Origin: Sporobolomyces roseus
Taxonomy: Eukaryota; Basidiomycota; Microbotryomycetes; Sporidiobolales; Sporidiobolaceae
Direction: 5' to 3'
DNA length: 64,000 nt
NCBI GenBank assembly: GCA_016617785.1
Contig: JADILM010000001.1
Location: 3,286,001-3,350,000 of the forward strand
Shown piece by piece: positions 33,698 to 44,271 of the stretch; the stretch's first letter is position 1; every line of letters begins with the position of its first letter. Both the position numbers and the translations under genes were made by a program. Below the pieces are notes generated by a model. The model saw nothing but the letters and a program-made list of their open reading frames with translations, made no database searches and had not been told where the DNA came from.

Positions 33698-34843
33698 TCA
33701 ATCCGAATCATCATCATCAGCATCTTCATCCGCGACCAAATCCCCTTTCTCCTCCCTAAACCGATTCAAACTATCACTAGTCGGATCGAACGCCCAATGA
33801 TTCAACGTCTGTCTGATCCCGGGACTCACTTCCTCCTCGTTTGGTTCAATGAAATGAACTCCCTTCTTCCTGTACTTCTCCAAATAGATTCTTCTCCACC
33901 TTCCACTAGCTTCTCCTGCTACTCGATCCCATCTCCCAACTTGTCGTTCATCGTCCTCACAACGTCGTCCTCGAAAGAAACGATAATACCTTTCCAAACG
34001 ATTTCCCATTTTTCGTCAGTTGTCGTTTAACGATACTCAAGGAGAATTACGACAGCTTACCACTGAAACCAACCCCTCGCATCATGTTGTTCCATGATCC
34101 AACCATTACTCTCCCACGCCTCGTAACCCTGTCCCATCCGAGGCTGCCATTTATTAACTGAATCTGCACCTTCCGGTCTCGTCAAATACATTGATTCATC
34201 CAAACCCTCAATCCATTCCCTCGGTAAATCCGCCCAATCCTCACTAGAAACGAGATCCCTCAGCGAAGTCAGCTTGCGAACAAATGAAGAGGGAGAAGAA
34301 AAAGGATATACTGAAGTTCTCGACCCGATTTTTTCGATTTGACTGGTTTGAAATAACCTCCATCGAAAGAACCTTGTCTCAAGATCTCGCAAGGTGACAT
34401 GTTTGGTTTGAACCTGGGATAATCGGGGAACAAGAATTCGAGAGTTTGAGCATCTCGATACGGTTCAGGTTCAGCTACTTTCCCAAAACATATTGGATCA
34501 GCGTACCAACTCAGAAAGAGTGGAGAGAGTAAAGGAGAGTCGTACTGAGTGTATAATCTAGTTGTCCATCCCCTGGTGATACCTTGTTTCCAATATTCTT
34601 CTTCCTCAGTTTGATCGATTCCTCACTCTCAGGTTCCTCCTCCTGTCGCTTGGGAACTCTCTTTCGAGGAATTGCTACGGGGTTTGCACGCTTCGTAGCT
34701 GGTTTCGTCGGAGACTTGTTCTGTTTAGATGACGTCGATGTTGAGGGAAGGGAAGGGGAATTCTTGATGCGTTTGGTAGCGCGTTCAGGTGTCTCAGAGG
34801 GTACTGTAGTAGCTGCTAGACGTTTCGAGCGAGTAGCGACCAT
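33698..34843 (-). CDS. Conserved fungal protein of unknown function
   Basis: Exons 34843-34546, 34477-34312, 34243-34061 and 33989-33698 give 312 residues. The N-terminus is basic and Ser/Thr/Lys-rich (KRLAATTVPSETPERATKRI), typical of a nuclear or DNA-associated protein. The body contains EFLFPDYPRFKPNMSPCEIL, RQGSFDGGYFKPVKSKKSG, GWIMEQHDARGWFQW and the striking YYRFFRGRRCEDDERQVGRW, followed by RWRRIYLEKYRKKG and an acidic end. I recall such a GWFQWYxRFFxGRRCxDDExQ pattern from uncharacterised fungal proteins; no activity is known to me. In intron 1 an open reading (with WYADPICFG) runs up to the acceptor but does not splice in phase, so I treat it as intron. Four introns-worth of junctions agree in frame. 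Confidence 0.8.
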
Positions 34844-35144
34844 CTTCGGAGCGAGACGAAGCGAGATGAGTGAGAAATGAGTCAAAGGTAGCAATCGAAG
34901 AGAATTCTCACAAGTCGCAAAAGTGAAAACTCGTCCTCTATTTCTCTCGTTCGACAGACCAGAGACCGATTCGTTTGAACTGAGGTAAAGATTGCGGGGG
35001 GTATGTACGATTAGAGAAGGGAGTTTTACGAATTTGGGGCTATCAAAGCGAAAGTCATTCAGAAAAATCAGATCATTTCTTCCTGTACATGCATCCCTTT
35101 TCTCTTTCTCTCTTTTCATGTGTTTCCGAGTCTATCTCTTATGA
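34844..35144. other. Intergenic between eIF4E 3' end and the conserved fungal gene
   Basis: A 301-bp gap with the promoter of the - strand gene on its left and the 3' UTR of eIF4E on its right. It is A/T-richer than the coding DNA. I see no gene, repeat or RNA structure. Confidence 0.45.
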
Positions 35145-36166
35145 TCAGACAGTCCATTTTTGTACCTTGGTTCCATACTGCAGAACGAACAGGCTCAATC
35201 AACGCTATTCGAGACGCGAGAGAGAGAACGAGAGAGATATAGGGAACTTACCTTCGCTTGACTATCCTTATGACTAACGAACTCGACATCACTCGAAACC
35301 TTGTCCTTTTCACTGAACGTCAAACCCTTGTCGAATCCCAACACTCCATACTTGAAGTGTCTCCCAATGTTCTCAATCCTCTCCTGATCTCCCGGGCTAC
35401 TAGTCCTCGTCCAAATGTTGATACGGTAGAAAGCTTTTCGAGCGGAGACGATTACTCCAGTGATCTCGTTCGAGAAAGTTGGAGGGAGCGGGGAAGGGGA
35501 GGAAGGGGAATCGGTAGAGGAGTCGGAAGAAGAGGGGTCAGAATAAGGGGTTTCGAATGTTTCTCCTATCGCTGCCAACATCTACTCATTCGGTGTTTTC
35601 GTCAGAGATTGTTCGAGTGAGGGTAAGAGAGAGGGAGAGCTAACGGTATAAAGCCAATAAGTGTCGATTTCAGCCGCATACTTTGCTCTCGGTAATTGTA
35701 CACTCCATTTCCCTCCCTGACTGTTCGCTTCGTCTTCCCAAGCGGGTTTGATGCCTTCCTTGAACAAGTAGTAATTCGAATTGGGACTCAAATGTGAAGG
35801 TGCGATGATATTGTTATAAAGTCTACATTCGTCTCTCTCCTTCTCCAATCAGCTCTGTCTCTTCCTCATGATCGGAGTAGAGTGTAGGCTGTGAACTTAC
35901 CCCCAGAATTCCTCTACAGATTGAAACGAGATGACTTTTGATAATGCCTCTTCCCAACTCTTTGCCTTGTCCTGTTTACTCGCTGAATCGAACCATAACG
36001 TCCAAGGTGAATACAATGGGTGCTTGACGTTGAAGTTGGTTGGATCAGAGAGGACAGTCACGTCTTTCGAGATGGCACTCTTGACAGCAGCGTGTGAAGC
36101 TTGAGCGGCGGCAGGAGGGAGGTTGGAAGTGGGAGCAGGTGGTGAGGATGAAGTAGAGTCTGACAT
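35145..36166 (-). CDS. EIF4E: Translation initiation factor eIF4E (mRNA cap-binding protein)
   Basis: Exons 36166-35901, 35822-35645, 35581-35252 and 35177-35145 give 268 residues. After an Ala/Ser/Pro-rich leader the eIF4E fold begins with HPLYSPWTLWFD. The cap-stacking tryptophans are present: one in GIKPAWEDEANSQGGKW and one in SVEEFWG / the pair completed by the TMLAAIGETF helix region; the phosphate-binding Arg and Trp lie in FYRINIWTRTS. The conserved EFWGLYNNI contains the Trp that binds eIF4G. The last exon encodes only ten residues, YGTKVQKWTV, matching the C-terminal strand of the family. A short insertion rich in Ser/Asp/Pro follows the TMLAAIGE helix. It recruits capped mRNA to ribosomes in the cytoplasm. 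Confidence 0.93.
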
Positions 36167-36561
36167 GCTGTGAATCTGAGGTGCAGGGAGCAGAGGAGAG
36201 GTTAAAGTTGGAGGATGAAAGAAAGGGAGTTTGCTGAAGTCGCTCTTCTTGTTGGACTATATGACTTGCTAGTGAGCTCTAGATAGCTTGTTGCTGATGG
36301 TGAGGCGCTCGGGGGAGCGGCGGCTAAGAGGTGAAGGAAAGACCTTAAAGATGAGATTTCGCTCGTTCGCTTCGCCTGGCGATTTCGAGTTTCGCACGAA
36401 TCGAGTTTCTCTCTAAAGCGAGCGTTCTCTCGCACGAAGAGTAGAGTGGAGTAGCCTATAAACGAGTGTATGAAATGCAATATCGATAACTTAGAGTGTC
36501 AAAGTGCCAATAAAACGAGAGAAGAGAATGAAAAACGAAGAGACCTCGACCACCAACAACT
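36167..36561. other. Intergenic, eIF4E promoter and protease 3' end
   Basis: This 395-bp stretch between the eIF4E ATG and the aspartic protease stop holds the eIF4E promoter. A GC-rich patch (GGCGCTCGGGGGAGCGGCGG) occurs at about 36304-36323 and can pair partly with itself. No gene is seen. Confidence 0.45.
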
Positions 36562-38608
36562 TTAACGAGGAGCGGCGAGTCCAACGCGGCCTCTAGCCGT
36601 GTCGTGCACAATATAGTGGGAAAGGAGGAAAGAATCACCCAAGATCCAGCTCGAGCCAATGCCGAGGTTCGCGCCCATTATACTTCCCACACAGCGACTA
36701 GGATCTTCCGGAGTGTACCCTAAGTTGAAGTCTACGAGTCATAATTATAGTCAGTCTTCGTGGTAGTCGGAAAAGGGGAAAAAAGCACAAAAGACGCGTA
36801 CCTTCAGAATCTACACCGTACTTTTGAAGGGTGATACGAGCGAAACTGAACTCGACAGTAGGAGTATCATCACAGGGCTGTCATCGAGGAGCAAGGTCAG
36901 TGTCGGTTCGACAATGAGGGAAGAGACGGGAAAACTCACGAATGACCAGATGCCTTCGTCGTAAACTGCAGAGTTTGGGATCTTTGCCCAGAAAGCGGCG
37001 GCAGCACTTTGGGGAGCCTGTTCGGAAAGCAATGCACGACTCAGTTTTTGGATTCTGCTTGCGTCAGAATTGTACTGAGAGTTTGCGAAAAACGAACGAT
37101 GATGAGAGTTGTTCCAGAATCAAAGATGTGGTTGACACGGTTTCCGGCTTGAACACCATTGACGAAAGGAACAGCTATGATAGATTTCGAAACGATCAGC
37201 TTGCGAATCAAGACGTCCCCAAGAACGAGACAGATTCTGCAGAGAGAGAGAGAGACTCACATCCTCCTACCTGCCAGTAAGTGTTGAATGAGACGCTCGA
37301 GTCATCCTTGACGACGCTGAACCATCGAATACTACTCGCGACCTTGAGACGGTTGTATCCAGAGAAAGTGATCTATCCCCTCGTAATGGTCTTTGTCAGT
37401 TCAAGCTAGCCAGTAACAGCTCGATGAGGAGTAGGTGGAGAGCTCACAGCAGATACACCGGGGGTGTTGGAGAGACGGAGACCGAAGTAAGGTACGTTGC
37501 CTTGACCTTCGTTCGTAAAGGTGAATTGGAGCGACGAGGAGTAAGCTTGCGAGAGCGCTGGGTAGGCCAATCCCATTCTATACATCAACGAAGCGTCAGC
37601 ATGGAATCTACTTGATGATTGTTGGAATGGAGAGGAGCTCGACTAACAATCTACGAACAGGGGATAAATCGAAAAGTCAGTTTCCGCCCTCAACGAAGCG
37701 AGAGGCAATAAAAGTGGACTCACCCATCAGAGGCGATAGCAGAGACTGAAGAAGAGAGGGAAGTGGCAGCGATAACAGCTTGACTCTTGGCAGTCAATCC
37801 ACCAGCTGAAACGGTATCGTAGACGAGTTTTCTGCGAGTTGCCATCGATCACTTTCAGTTTCTCCTTCTCATCTGAATGAATGGCTTCAACTCACCCGCT
37901 CGACGAAGTACCATCTACAAAGTTCGTCGTGATAGTGGTCGCAGTAGTGTTTGCGGTCGAACTGGCAGCGGGATTGTATCGATCTTTGGTACCGCAACTC
38001 GTTCCACACGTCGTTGATGCTACCGTGAAATCACTCGATCCTGTATCAAAGTAAATGTCGAAAGGTTGTGGCTATCGATCCAAAAACGAGACCGCAATTA
38101 GTTTTTATTGGATTTGCGAAGAGTTCATCATTTCGAAAGCTTGTGAAACACTTACGGGGGAACCAATCGTGACTCGGCCTGTCCATATAGCGTAGTCTTG
38201 GATAGTGAGAGGTACAGAGCCGCGTTTCGAGAGTTGTTGAACTCCACCTTGAGTGTTTCGACTGGCTCGATTCGCATTGACGGCTCGGTTGTTCTACGCG
38301 TTCCGATTGTGATCAGCTGGCATTCTCCTACCATATCATAGTGAGGACTCACCCTCTGATACTTGCTGCGAGAAGAAGGAGAGTTGATAAATCAATAAAC
38401 AAAAGCCGATTCTAAGGAGACGCGATTCCGAGGGACAGACTCACCGAAACAAGTTGCTAGTCTCCTCTTTGAGTTTCGCTAGGTTGATTGATCCATCTGC
38501 TTGCTTGATCCCGACGTCTCGCTTAGTGAGAGGAATAGTCGTTGTAGTCGCTTCTGTGAGTTGTAGAATTGAGGCAAGGGCGAGCGCGAGAGCTCCAGTG
38601 GCGAGCAT
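36562..38608 (-). CDS. Secreted pepsin-type aspartic protease (family A1)
   Basis: Twelve exons: 38608-38445, 38365-38353, 38293-38156, 38071-37896, 37831-37724, 37650-37648, 37577-37448, 37372-37261, 37174-37098, 37017-36940, 36877-36802 and 36731-36562, giving 414 residues. A signal peptide (LATGALALALASILQL) and a propeptide with dibasic sites (LTKRDVG; QLSKRGSVPL) precede the bilobal enzyme. Both catalytic motifs are intact: FDTGSS (Asp about 114) and FDSGTT (Asp about 300). VTIGSPPQPFDIYFDTGSSD is diagnostic. The C-terminal lobe ends with SSWILGDSFLLSHYIVHD, the usual WILGD-F pattern. The protein is probably secreted or vacuolar and acts at acid pH. Exon 2 is 13 nt; exon 6 is predicted to be only 3 nt (ATT), supported by full intron signals on both sides and by the DGLMGLAY consensus it restores. 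Confidence 0.92.
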
Positions 38609-39028
38609 CTTCGTGTAGATGTGTGTGTGAAAAGAGTGACAAGGGTGGGAAAGAAAGTCGAACGAGTTGGAAATGGAAGGAAAAGAAGCCAAAGAAGAGC
38701 CTGGTCGTTCGGTTTTTGAAAAAGTCTTCGCTCTTCGCAAGTCTCAAATCTTCGCAAGAAAGTGCTTGAAACGCGGAACAACCAGTTTGCGTCTGTTCGT
38801 TACAATCAATATAATGAGCAAAATGAGGTAGAGCAAATTCCATAGATACAGTAAAAATCCAAAATTCCGTGAATCGTGAGAGAAAGTCCCGAGTCGAGCG
38901 AGGGTGAGGATGAGTGAATGAGTGAGTGCGAGGGAGTGCAAAGTATGTAGTGAATGAGTGAACGAAAGGAAGTACTGAAAGTCTAGATAGGAGAACGATT
39001 AAACCGAGGAAACCAAGAAACCAAAATT
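38609..39028. other. Intergenic, protease promoter and PriA-like 3' end
   Basis: The 420 bp between the two secreted-protein genes (both -) contain the protease promoter. The segment 38810-38950 has tandem GAGTGAATGAGTGAGTGCGA-like near-repeats (TGAGTGAA/TGAGTGAG units, about 38908-38965). No gene is supported. Confidence 0.45.
38906..38962. repeat. Imperfect short tandem repeat (TGAGTGAN units)
   Basis: Between the protease and PriA-like genes, units close to GAGTGAATGAGTGAGTGCGA recur several times with variation. It lies in the likely 3' region of the PriA-like transcript or the protease promoter. Its role is unknown. Confidence 0.5.
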
Positions 39029-40537
39029 TTAGTTGCGGATGCAGCTTTGCTCCTCAGCGGACCAGCTGTAGTCATCAGCGCACGACCTGTGGACGAGGAA
39101 AAGGTGAGTTAGCCGATGGTTCGACGACAGAAGGAGGGAAGATCGGGACTTACCAGATCTCGCATCGCGAGTTAACGCAAGCGACGGAAGAAGCACCCTC
39201 GATGGCAGTGCAGTCAACTCCGCCGTTTGATGCGCATGCACCGCACTGCTCTAGTGAACTGTTGGTGTCGACGCATTCAAAGCCCTTGGATCCCGCAATA
39301 GGGCAGGAGGAGTGAGAGAGAGGGCAGGAGTTCTTGAGGACGTTGCGACGAGCACGGGCGCGACCGGAAGGAGCGGCAGCGACCTCGCATTGAAGAGTAG
39401 CAGCGTTGCAAGTGAGTTGTTGTCCGTCGGCAGTGGTACCGCAGATCTGTAGATCGAGAGAATGTCAGTATTCTGTGACGGAGACCGCGAAAACGTCGAG
39501 GTGAACTCACGAAGGCATCGTCGGTGCAGTCAGATCCAGGAGTAGTGCTTCGGACGTCGCATTGAGCAGTTCCCAAGTTGCAGTACTGTTGCGAAAGCGG
39601 GAGGTCAGTTTGAATTTGACGTCGAGAAGAAAGATAAAATGTAAAACGCACGCCGGAAGCACAGAATTGGGAGAACACAACAGAGTTGGCACCGTCGTCG
39701 CCGTTTACGTCACCTTGGGTAGGGTCCTCTGTATGTGGTGAAGAGGAGCAGGTATCAAGAAAAGAAGGAAAAGATGGAAGGGGTCAAAGCGAAAATGGAA
39801 ATCAGCCAACATTCTCGACATCTTCAGAAGAACAGATTGACTCACGGCAGTAGGCGCCGACACCTCCGCATTGCATGTTCACGGTAGGGCCCGAGTTGGC
39901 ATCAGTGCAGTAAAGGAATCCAGAGCAGGCTGCATCGTCTTCTCCACAGGGAGCACCGAGTCCACCGGTGCAGATACCGTTCTCGCACTGTGTTGATGAT
40001 CAGGTCAGTACAAGCGAGGATATGGAGGAACAAGGAAGAGCATACTTGACCGTTGTCGCATTGCTCGGTAGTATCGCAGGCTGAACGGAGAATCAAGAGA
40101 TCAGCTCGAATCCACAAGAGAGATTCAAAAGAGAGAAGACTTACTGGCTCCGGCGATACCGCAGAAGTATTGGCCACTGGCAGCGTCTTGGGCGCAGGTG
40201 GGGTTTACGGGGTTGGGGTTGTCTCCTTGCGATCCTCCCTCACCGGTTCCGGGAGCGGCGAGGTTGTCGTTGGCGCATTGGGAAGCGTCTGTAGATGATG
40301 AAACCGAATGGAGAGTGCCGACATAAAGGCGAGGGAACAAGAGTGAACAAGAAGAAGGGAGGGAGATAAGGGAAGTCAGCGATCATATTGGGTCGTCTCG
40401 ATCCGAAAGAGAAGGAACGTACCAGGGGAGAAAGTACCGTCACCGTTGACAATGGTGCAAGGGAAACGACCGTAGTTTTGAGCGACAGCAAAGGTCGAGA
40501 GGGAAAGAAGGGAAGCGATAGCGAGAGTAGAACGCAT
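39029..40537 (-). CDS. PriA-like secreted cysteine-rich protein
   Basis: Exons 40537-40423, 40288-40145, 40080-40046, 39987-39846, 39728-39652, 39585-39511, 39446-39154 and 39086-39029 give 312 residues. A clear signal peptide (RSTLAIASLLSLSTFAVAQN) is followed by many cysteines, as in secreted, disulfide-rich proteins. The C-terminal module (CPLSHSSCPIAGSKGFECVD ... LEQCGACASNGGVDCTAIEG ... CIRN) matches that of the basidiomycete PriA family, first noted in mushroom fruit-body induction. Members occur widely in basidiomycetes; their molecular role is not settled. Dibasic RARARRNVL just before the module may be a processing site. An intron in the 5' UTR is likely (separate entry). It neighbours another secreted product, the aspartic protease, on the same strand. 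Confidence 0.85.
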
Positions 40538-40580
40538 GTTGATAGCGATGAGAGGAGTGATGTAAAGGACTGGGCGGAAG

Positions 40581-40723
40581 CTGTGAGGCAGAGGTGGACA
40601 TGTCAGCTACAGATCGTAGACGATAAGGTAGTCCATCAACCATCGACGGCGATAGCAGCCGTCAAAGTTGATTGGGATTCTACGAAGAATTCGACGAGGA
40701 GAGAAGGGGAGAGCTAGACTCAC
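40581..40723 (-). promoter_or_regulatory. Predicted 5' UTR intron of the PriA-like gene
   Basis: On the - strand a GTGAGT donor (40723 downward), a GCTGAC branch-like site and a CACAG acceptor (ending at 40581) define a 143-nt intron. It lies 43 nt upstream of the ATG at 40537. Leader introns often raise expression of highly expressed secreted proteins. RNA evidence is lacking. Confidence 0.55.
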
Positions 40724-41504
40724 GAGGGAGGAAGCGCTGGAAAGATAGGACGAGGTCGAAGAGTGTGGAGAAGATGGAGAAGATGAAGGAAAGAAAGGAA
40801 GAGAGGAAGAGCTGAAGTAAGGGAAATCGAAGAGAGGAAAAAAAAAGGGTTGAAGAAGATGGTCGATCGTGGTTCGCTACGAGTGCCTGTCCATCGAACT
40901 CGAGAAGCAAGCTTTCACTCGGCCACATTAAGGGCGATCAACTAGGATCGAAGTCCGAGGTGTGAAAGTTGAGCCCAAAACTTCCGCATCCAGGAATTCT
41001 TTCGACGGAAATCCTTGAGATTCTTCTCATCACACCCCGCACGACCTTACCCAATAAAACCCCAGGTCGCTTCTTCCTTCTTTCAATTTGACCGGTACTG
41101 CTATCGGACGAGCGGATTGGAAGTTAGAGGTCAAGCTCTCGATTCGATTCTGGAAGTACCACTTGCAAGTAAACGATCGAAGCATCCAATCCACGAGGGA
41201 TTTCACATTCGCTCGTATGTGTAGCTCATACCTACGAAGCTTGTACTGAGCATCTAGAAGAGTCAAAGGTGCCGAAACTGAGGGAGTGCAAGCCACGATT
41301 CAGATTTACATCTTGAAGTTACTCTCTCTCTCCTCTTGACCACTCTCGATAGTCGGCCCACCTTCGAGTCGAGTCGAAGAACAATTCTTGAGCCAACCCT
41401 CCTTTCGGTTCTTCTCAGCGCTAAACTTCAACCGGCAGAAGCGAGCTCCATCTTCGTTTTCAACTCTTTCTCTTTTCAATCAACAAAAGGTCGTCCGTCT
41501 TCTC
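40724..41504. promoter_or_regulatory. Divergent promoter region, PriA-like / L-asparaginase
   Basis: About 780 bp separate the likely upstream leader exon of the PriA-like gene (-) from the asparaginase ATG (+). The left part is purine-rich on the + strand (40735-40850, with a run of A at about 40840-40846). No TATA box is obvious within 60 bp of the asparaginase ATG. Open frames here look like chance. Confidence 0.45.
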
Positions 41505-44088
41505 ATGTCTGATGAAGCGCGAGTCCTCGTTATTTACACTGGGTAAGTAGTCTCGCTTTCGCTTTTCCGGTTCTCCCCGTGTTGACCGAATTCTCGAAAT
41601 TCGCAACATATTTGAACAATTATTGATTGAATCCCATGTGTTCGGTTTTTCACAGAGGTACGATCGGTATGCTTAAAGGCGCGGGCGGCGGATATGCTCC
41701 TCACCCGGGTTTCCTAGCGAGCAAGCAAGTTGAGCGTCTCTGATCGTTTTTCGCACTCTACGATCGGTCGTAGAGCCCGAGAGGACTTTTGTACTTTCGT
41801 CCTGACTCTACCTTCGTCTTTCCGTTACATCCTTACTTGTCCTAATCTGGCAAATTCCCACTCCTCGTCGCTCTCGATACACAAAGCCTGAGAAGTCAAA
41901 GCAGGTGAGGACCTGATTTTCCAATATTCCCCTTCGCAGAGCAAAGCTTCCTCGTTATACTTACTCTCTTCGTACTTGGAACGTTGTTCATCACAGGTTC
42001 CACGATCCGACGGGTGACTCAGTCTTCGCTAACTCGTTCTCAGTAGGAGCGTTCAACACTTGGTCGAGCAAAAGATCCGGTACATCAACTCCCGACGTTG
42101 TCGATATCTTCCCACTCACGTCTAGAGACGACCCTGCCGCTATCGAAGTACATACGTCGACGGGGACTGTCCTCCTTTCGTCGCTCGTGACCCCAAAGTC
42201 AGCTCACGGAAAGCGAATTCGTTACGCGATTTGGGAGTATGAAAAGTTGATCGATTCATCCGAAATCGCACCTGGAGATTGGCTTCGTATCGCCAGCGAC
42301 ATCGAACGTAACTATCACGCTTACGACGGGTTCATCATTCTCCATGGAACCGATACAATGTCGTATTCGGCGTCTGCGCTGAGTTTTCTTCTCGAAGATC
42401 TCGGGTAAGTCTTCCGCTTACTCAGGCCCCTGATCATCAGCACTGACTCTACTTTGAGTCGATAGGAAGACTGTCATCATCACTGGAGCGCAAATTCCCC
42501 TCTCACAACTCTTTTCTGACGCGGTCGACAATGTTCTCGTGAGCTCTTTCTTTACCTTTTCACTTCGTCTTTCTCTGCTCTCTGCTCACAATCGCTCTCT
42601 CCAGGCTTCCTTGATCATCGCCGGTCACTTTCAGATCCCGGAGGTCTGTCTCTACTTTGACAATACGCTGTTTCGAGGGAATCGTACATCGTGAGTCAAT
42701 TCGTCGAACCGTTCTGCGTATTGACAAGTCGTTGATTCGTTCCGTCGTTACCAGGAAAGCTTCTGCCGACGACTTTCATGCATTCACGAGCCCAAATGTG
42801 AGTCAAGCCCTTCGATCGATGACATTCAAAAGATACTGACTTCGAGTTCTCCTCTAGCTTCCCGCTCTCGCCGAAGTAGGAATCGACATCGAAGTCGCCT
42901 GGTCGCAAGTACTTCGACCTGGACCTCGACCATTCCGAGCTCACAAAGCCCTTTCATCACAAGTCACAACTCTTCGAATCTTTCCAGGACTTACCGGAGC
43001 GGCGATCAGAGGCTTCTTGGGAGGAGACATCAAGGGAGTGATATTGGAGACTTACGGAGCAGGAAACGCTCCTCGAAGGGAGGATCTGCTGTCGGCCTTT
43101 CGAGACGCAGCGGATCGAGGAGTAGTTATCGTTAATGTTACTCAATGCGCTCAAGGTCGAGTCGCGAGTGAGATCTATGAAACCGGGAGAGCTCTCGCAG
43201 CGGTTGGGATCGTCAGCGGGTCTGACATGACTACCGAGGTACGCTGACTTCCGCACACTCTTTCGAAGCTGATGCTAACTTTCGATTTCTCGGTAGTGCG
43301 CACTCGCGAAATTGGCCTATCTCCTTTCGAAACCCGACCTGACGGCACAACAAGTTCGCAAGCTGATTACTCAACCACTACGAGGGGAGCTCACTCCCGT
43401 CTCTCCCGTTCCAACCTATTCTTCTCCCGACACTCAAGGTCGACTGAGGTCTCTCTTCACCCAAGTGATCGCCTGCTCTCCAGTCAGTCAACGTCAACCA
43501 GCTTCGCCAGCTCACAAAACCGCTTTCCTCCCGGATGACACTGCACCACCACCAGTCGAGGTTCCCGACGAATTGGCTGTCGAATGGCCGTCGACTCTCG
43601 CAGATGAGGAAGCGATCGAATCTGCTATCCTACCTTACCTCCTCGGTCAAGCTGCGAGTCGATCCGACGACTTACTCAAATCGCTCCTCGAAACTCATCA
43701 ATCGCGACTCCCTTCCCTCCTCAACGAACCGACTTCAGCATCCCTCGAAACCCCTCTCCATCTCGCCATCCTCGCGAATCGACCTCGAAACGTCGACCTC
43801 CTCCTCTCCCACGGCGCATCAGTCCATGTCAGAGACGCACACGGTCATTCTCCTCTCTTCCTCGCTGCGAAAATTGGAGGAACCATCGGACTCGAAATGG
43901 TGAAAGCTTTGAGAGCTGCCGGTGCTCACTTGGGGAACCTCGAGATTGATTCTGGAGAAGTTGGGATGGCGGTGATGAGGATGGAGAAGAGTAGGAAAGA
44001 GGGTGAAGTAGAGGTTTGGAAGGAAGCGGGAGGGGAAGAGACTTTGGAGAAAGCGAAGAAAATCGCAATTGGTTTATTCAAGTCTTAG
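41505..44088 (+). CDS. Type I-like L-asparaginase with C-terminal ankyrin repeats
   Basis: Exons 41505-41542, 41656-41724, 41887-41904, 41997-42404, 42466-42538, 42605-42690, 42755-42797, 42858-43238 and 43297-44088 give 635 residues. The enzyme core shows both catalytic Thr motifs: YTGGTIGM at the N-terminus and ILHGTDTMSYSASAL near residue 155; DIKGVILETYGAGNAP and GSDMTTECALAK are also typical. After the core come ankyrin repeats (TPLHLAILANRPRNVDLLLS and DAHGHSPLFLAAKIGG), as in the animal and fungal asparaginase/lysophospholipase proteins. It converts L-asparagine to aspartate and ammonia, presumably in the cytosol since no signal peptide is seen. Intron 2 is 162 nt with a GC donor (GCAAGT), and the exon after it is only 18 nt. 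Intron 3 is 92 nt. Confidence 0.92.
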
Positions 44089-44271
44089 GTTTAATAGCAT
44101 CGTTATCACATGTCATTGGAAAGGCTGTATTGTCGTCTAGAATCCTTCTTTGTCGTTGGGTTGCGAGAAAAGAGAGGTTGCGAAATTTTCATCTCTTTCG
44201 GTTCCCTACTCTTCACTCTCGACTTTCCGAACCTCACTCGTCCACCTCGAGTATACAGAATCGCGCTGGGT

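Noticed and set aside
34478..34545. An open segment WYADPICFGKV as coding sequence
   Set aside because: No donor gives the right phase for it; a 68-nt intron with GTACGA, GCTGATC and AAAG ends restores the frame exactly.
36304..36323. GC-rich patch as a terminator or structured RNA
   Set aside because: Self-pairing is only partial and there is no reason to expect bacterial-type terminators in this nuclear DNA.
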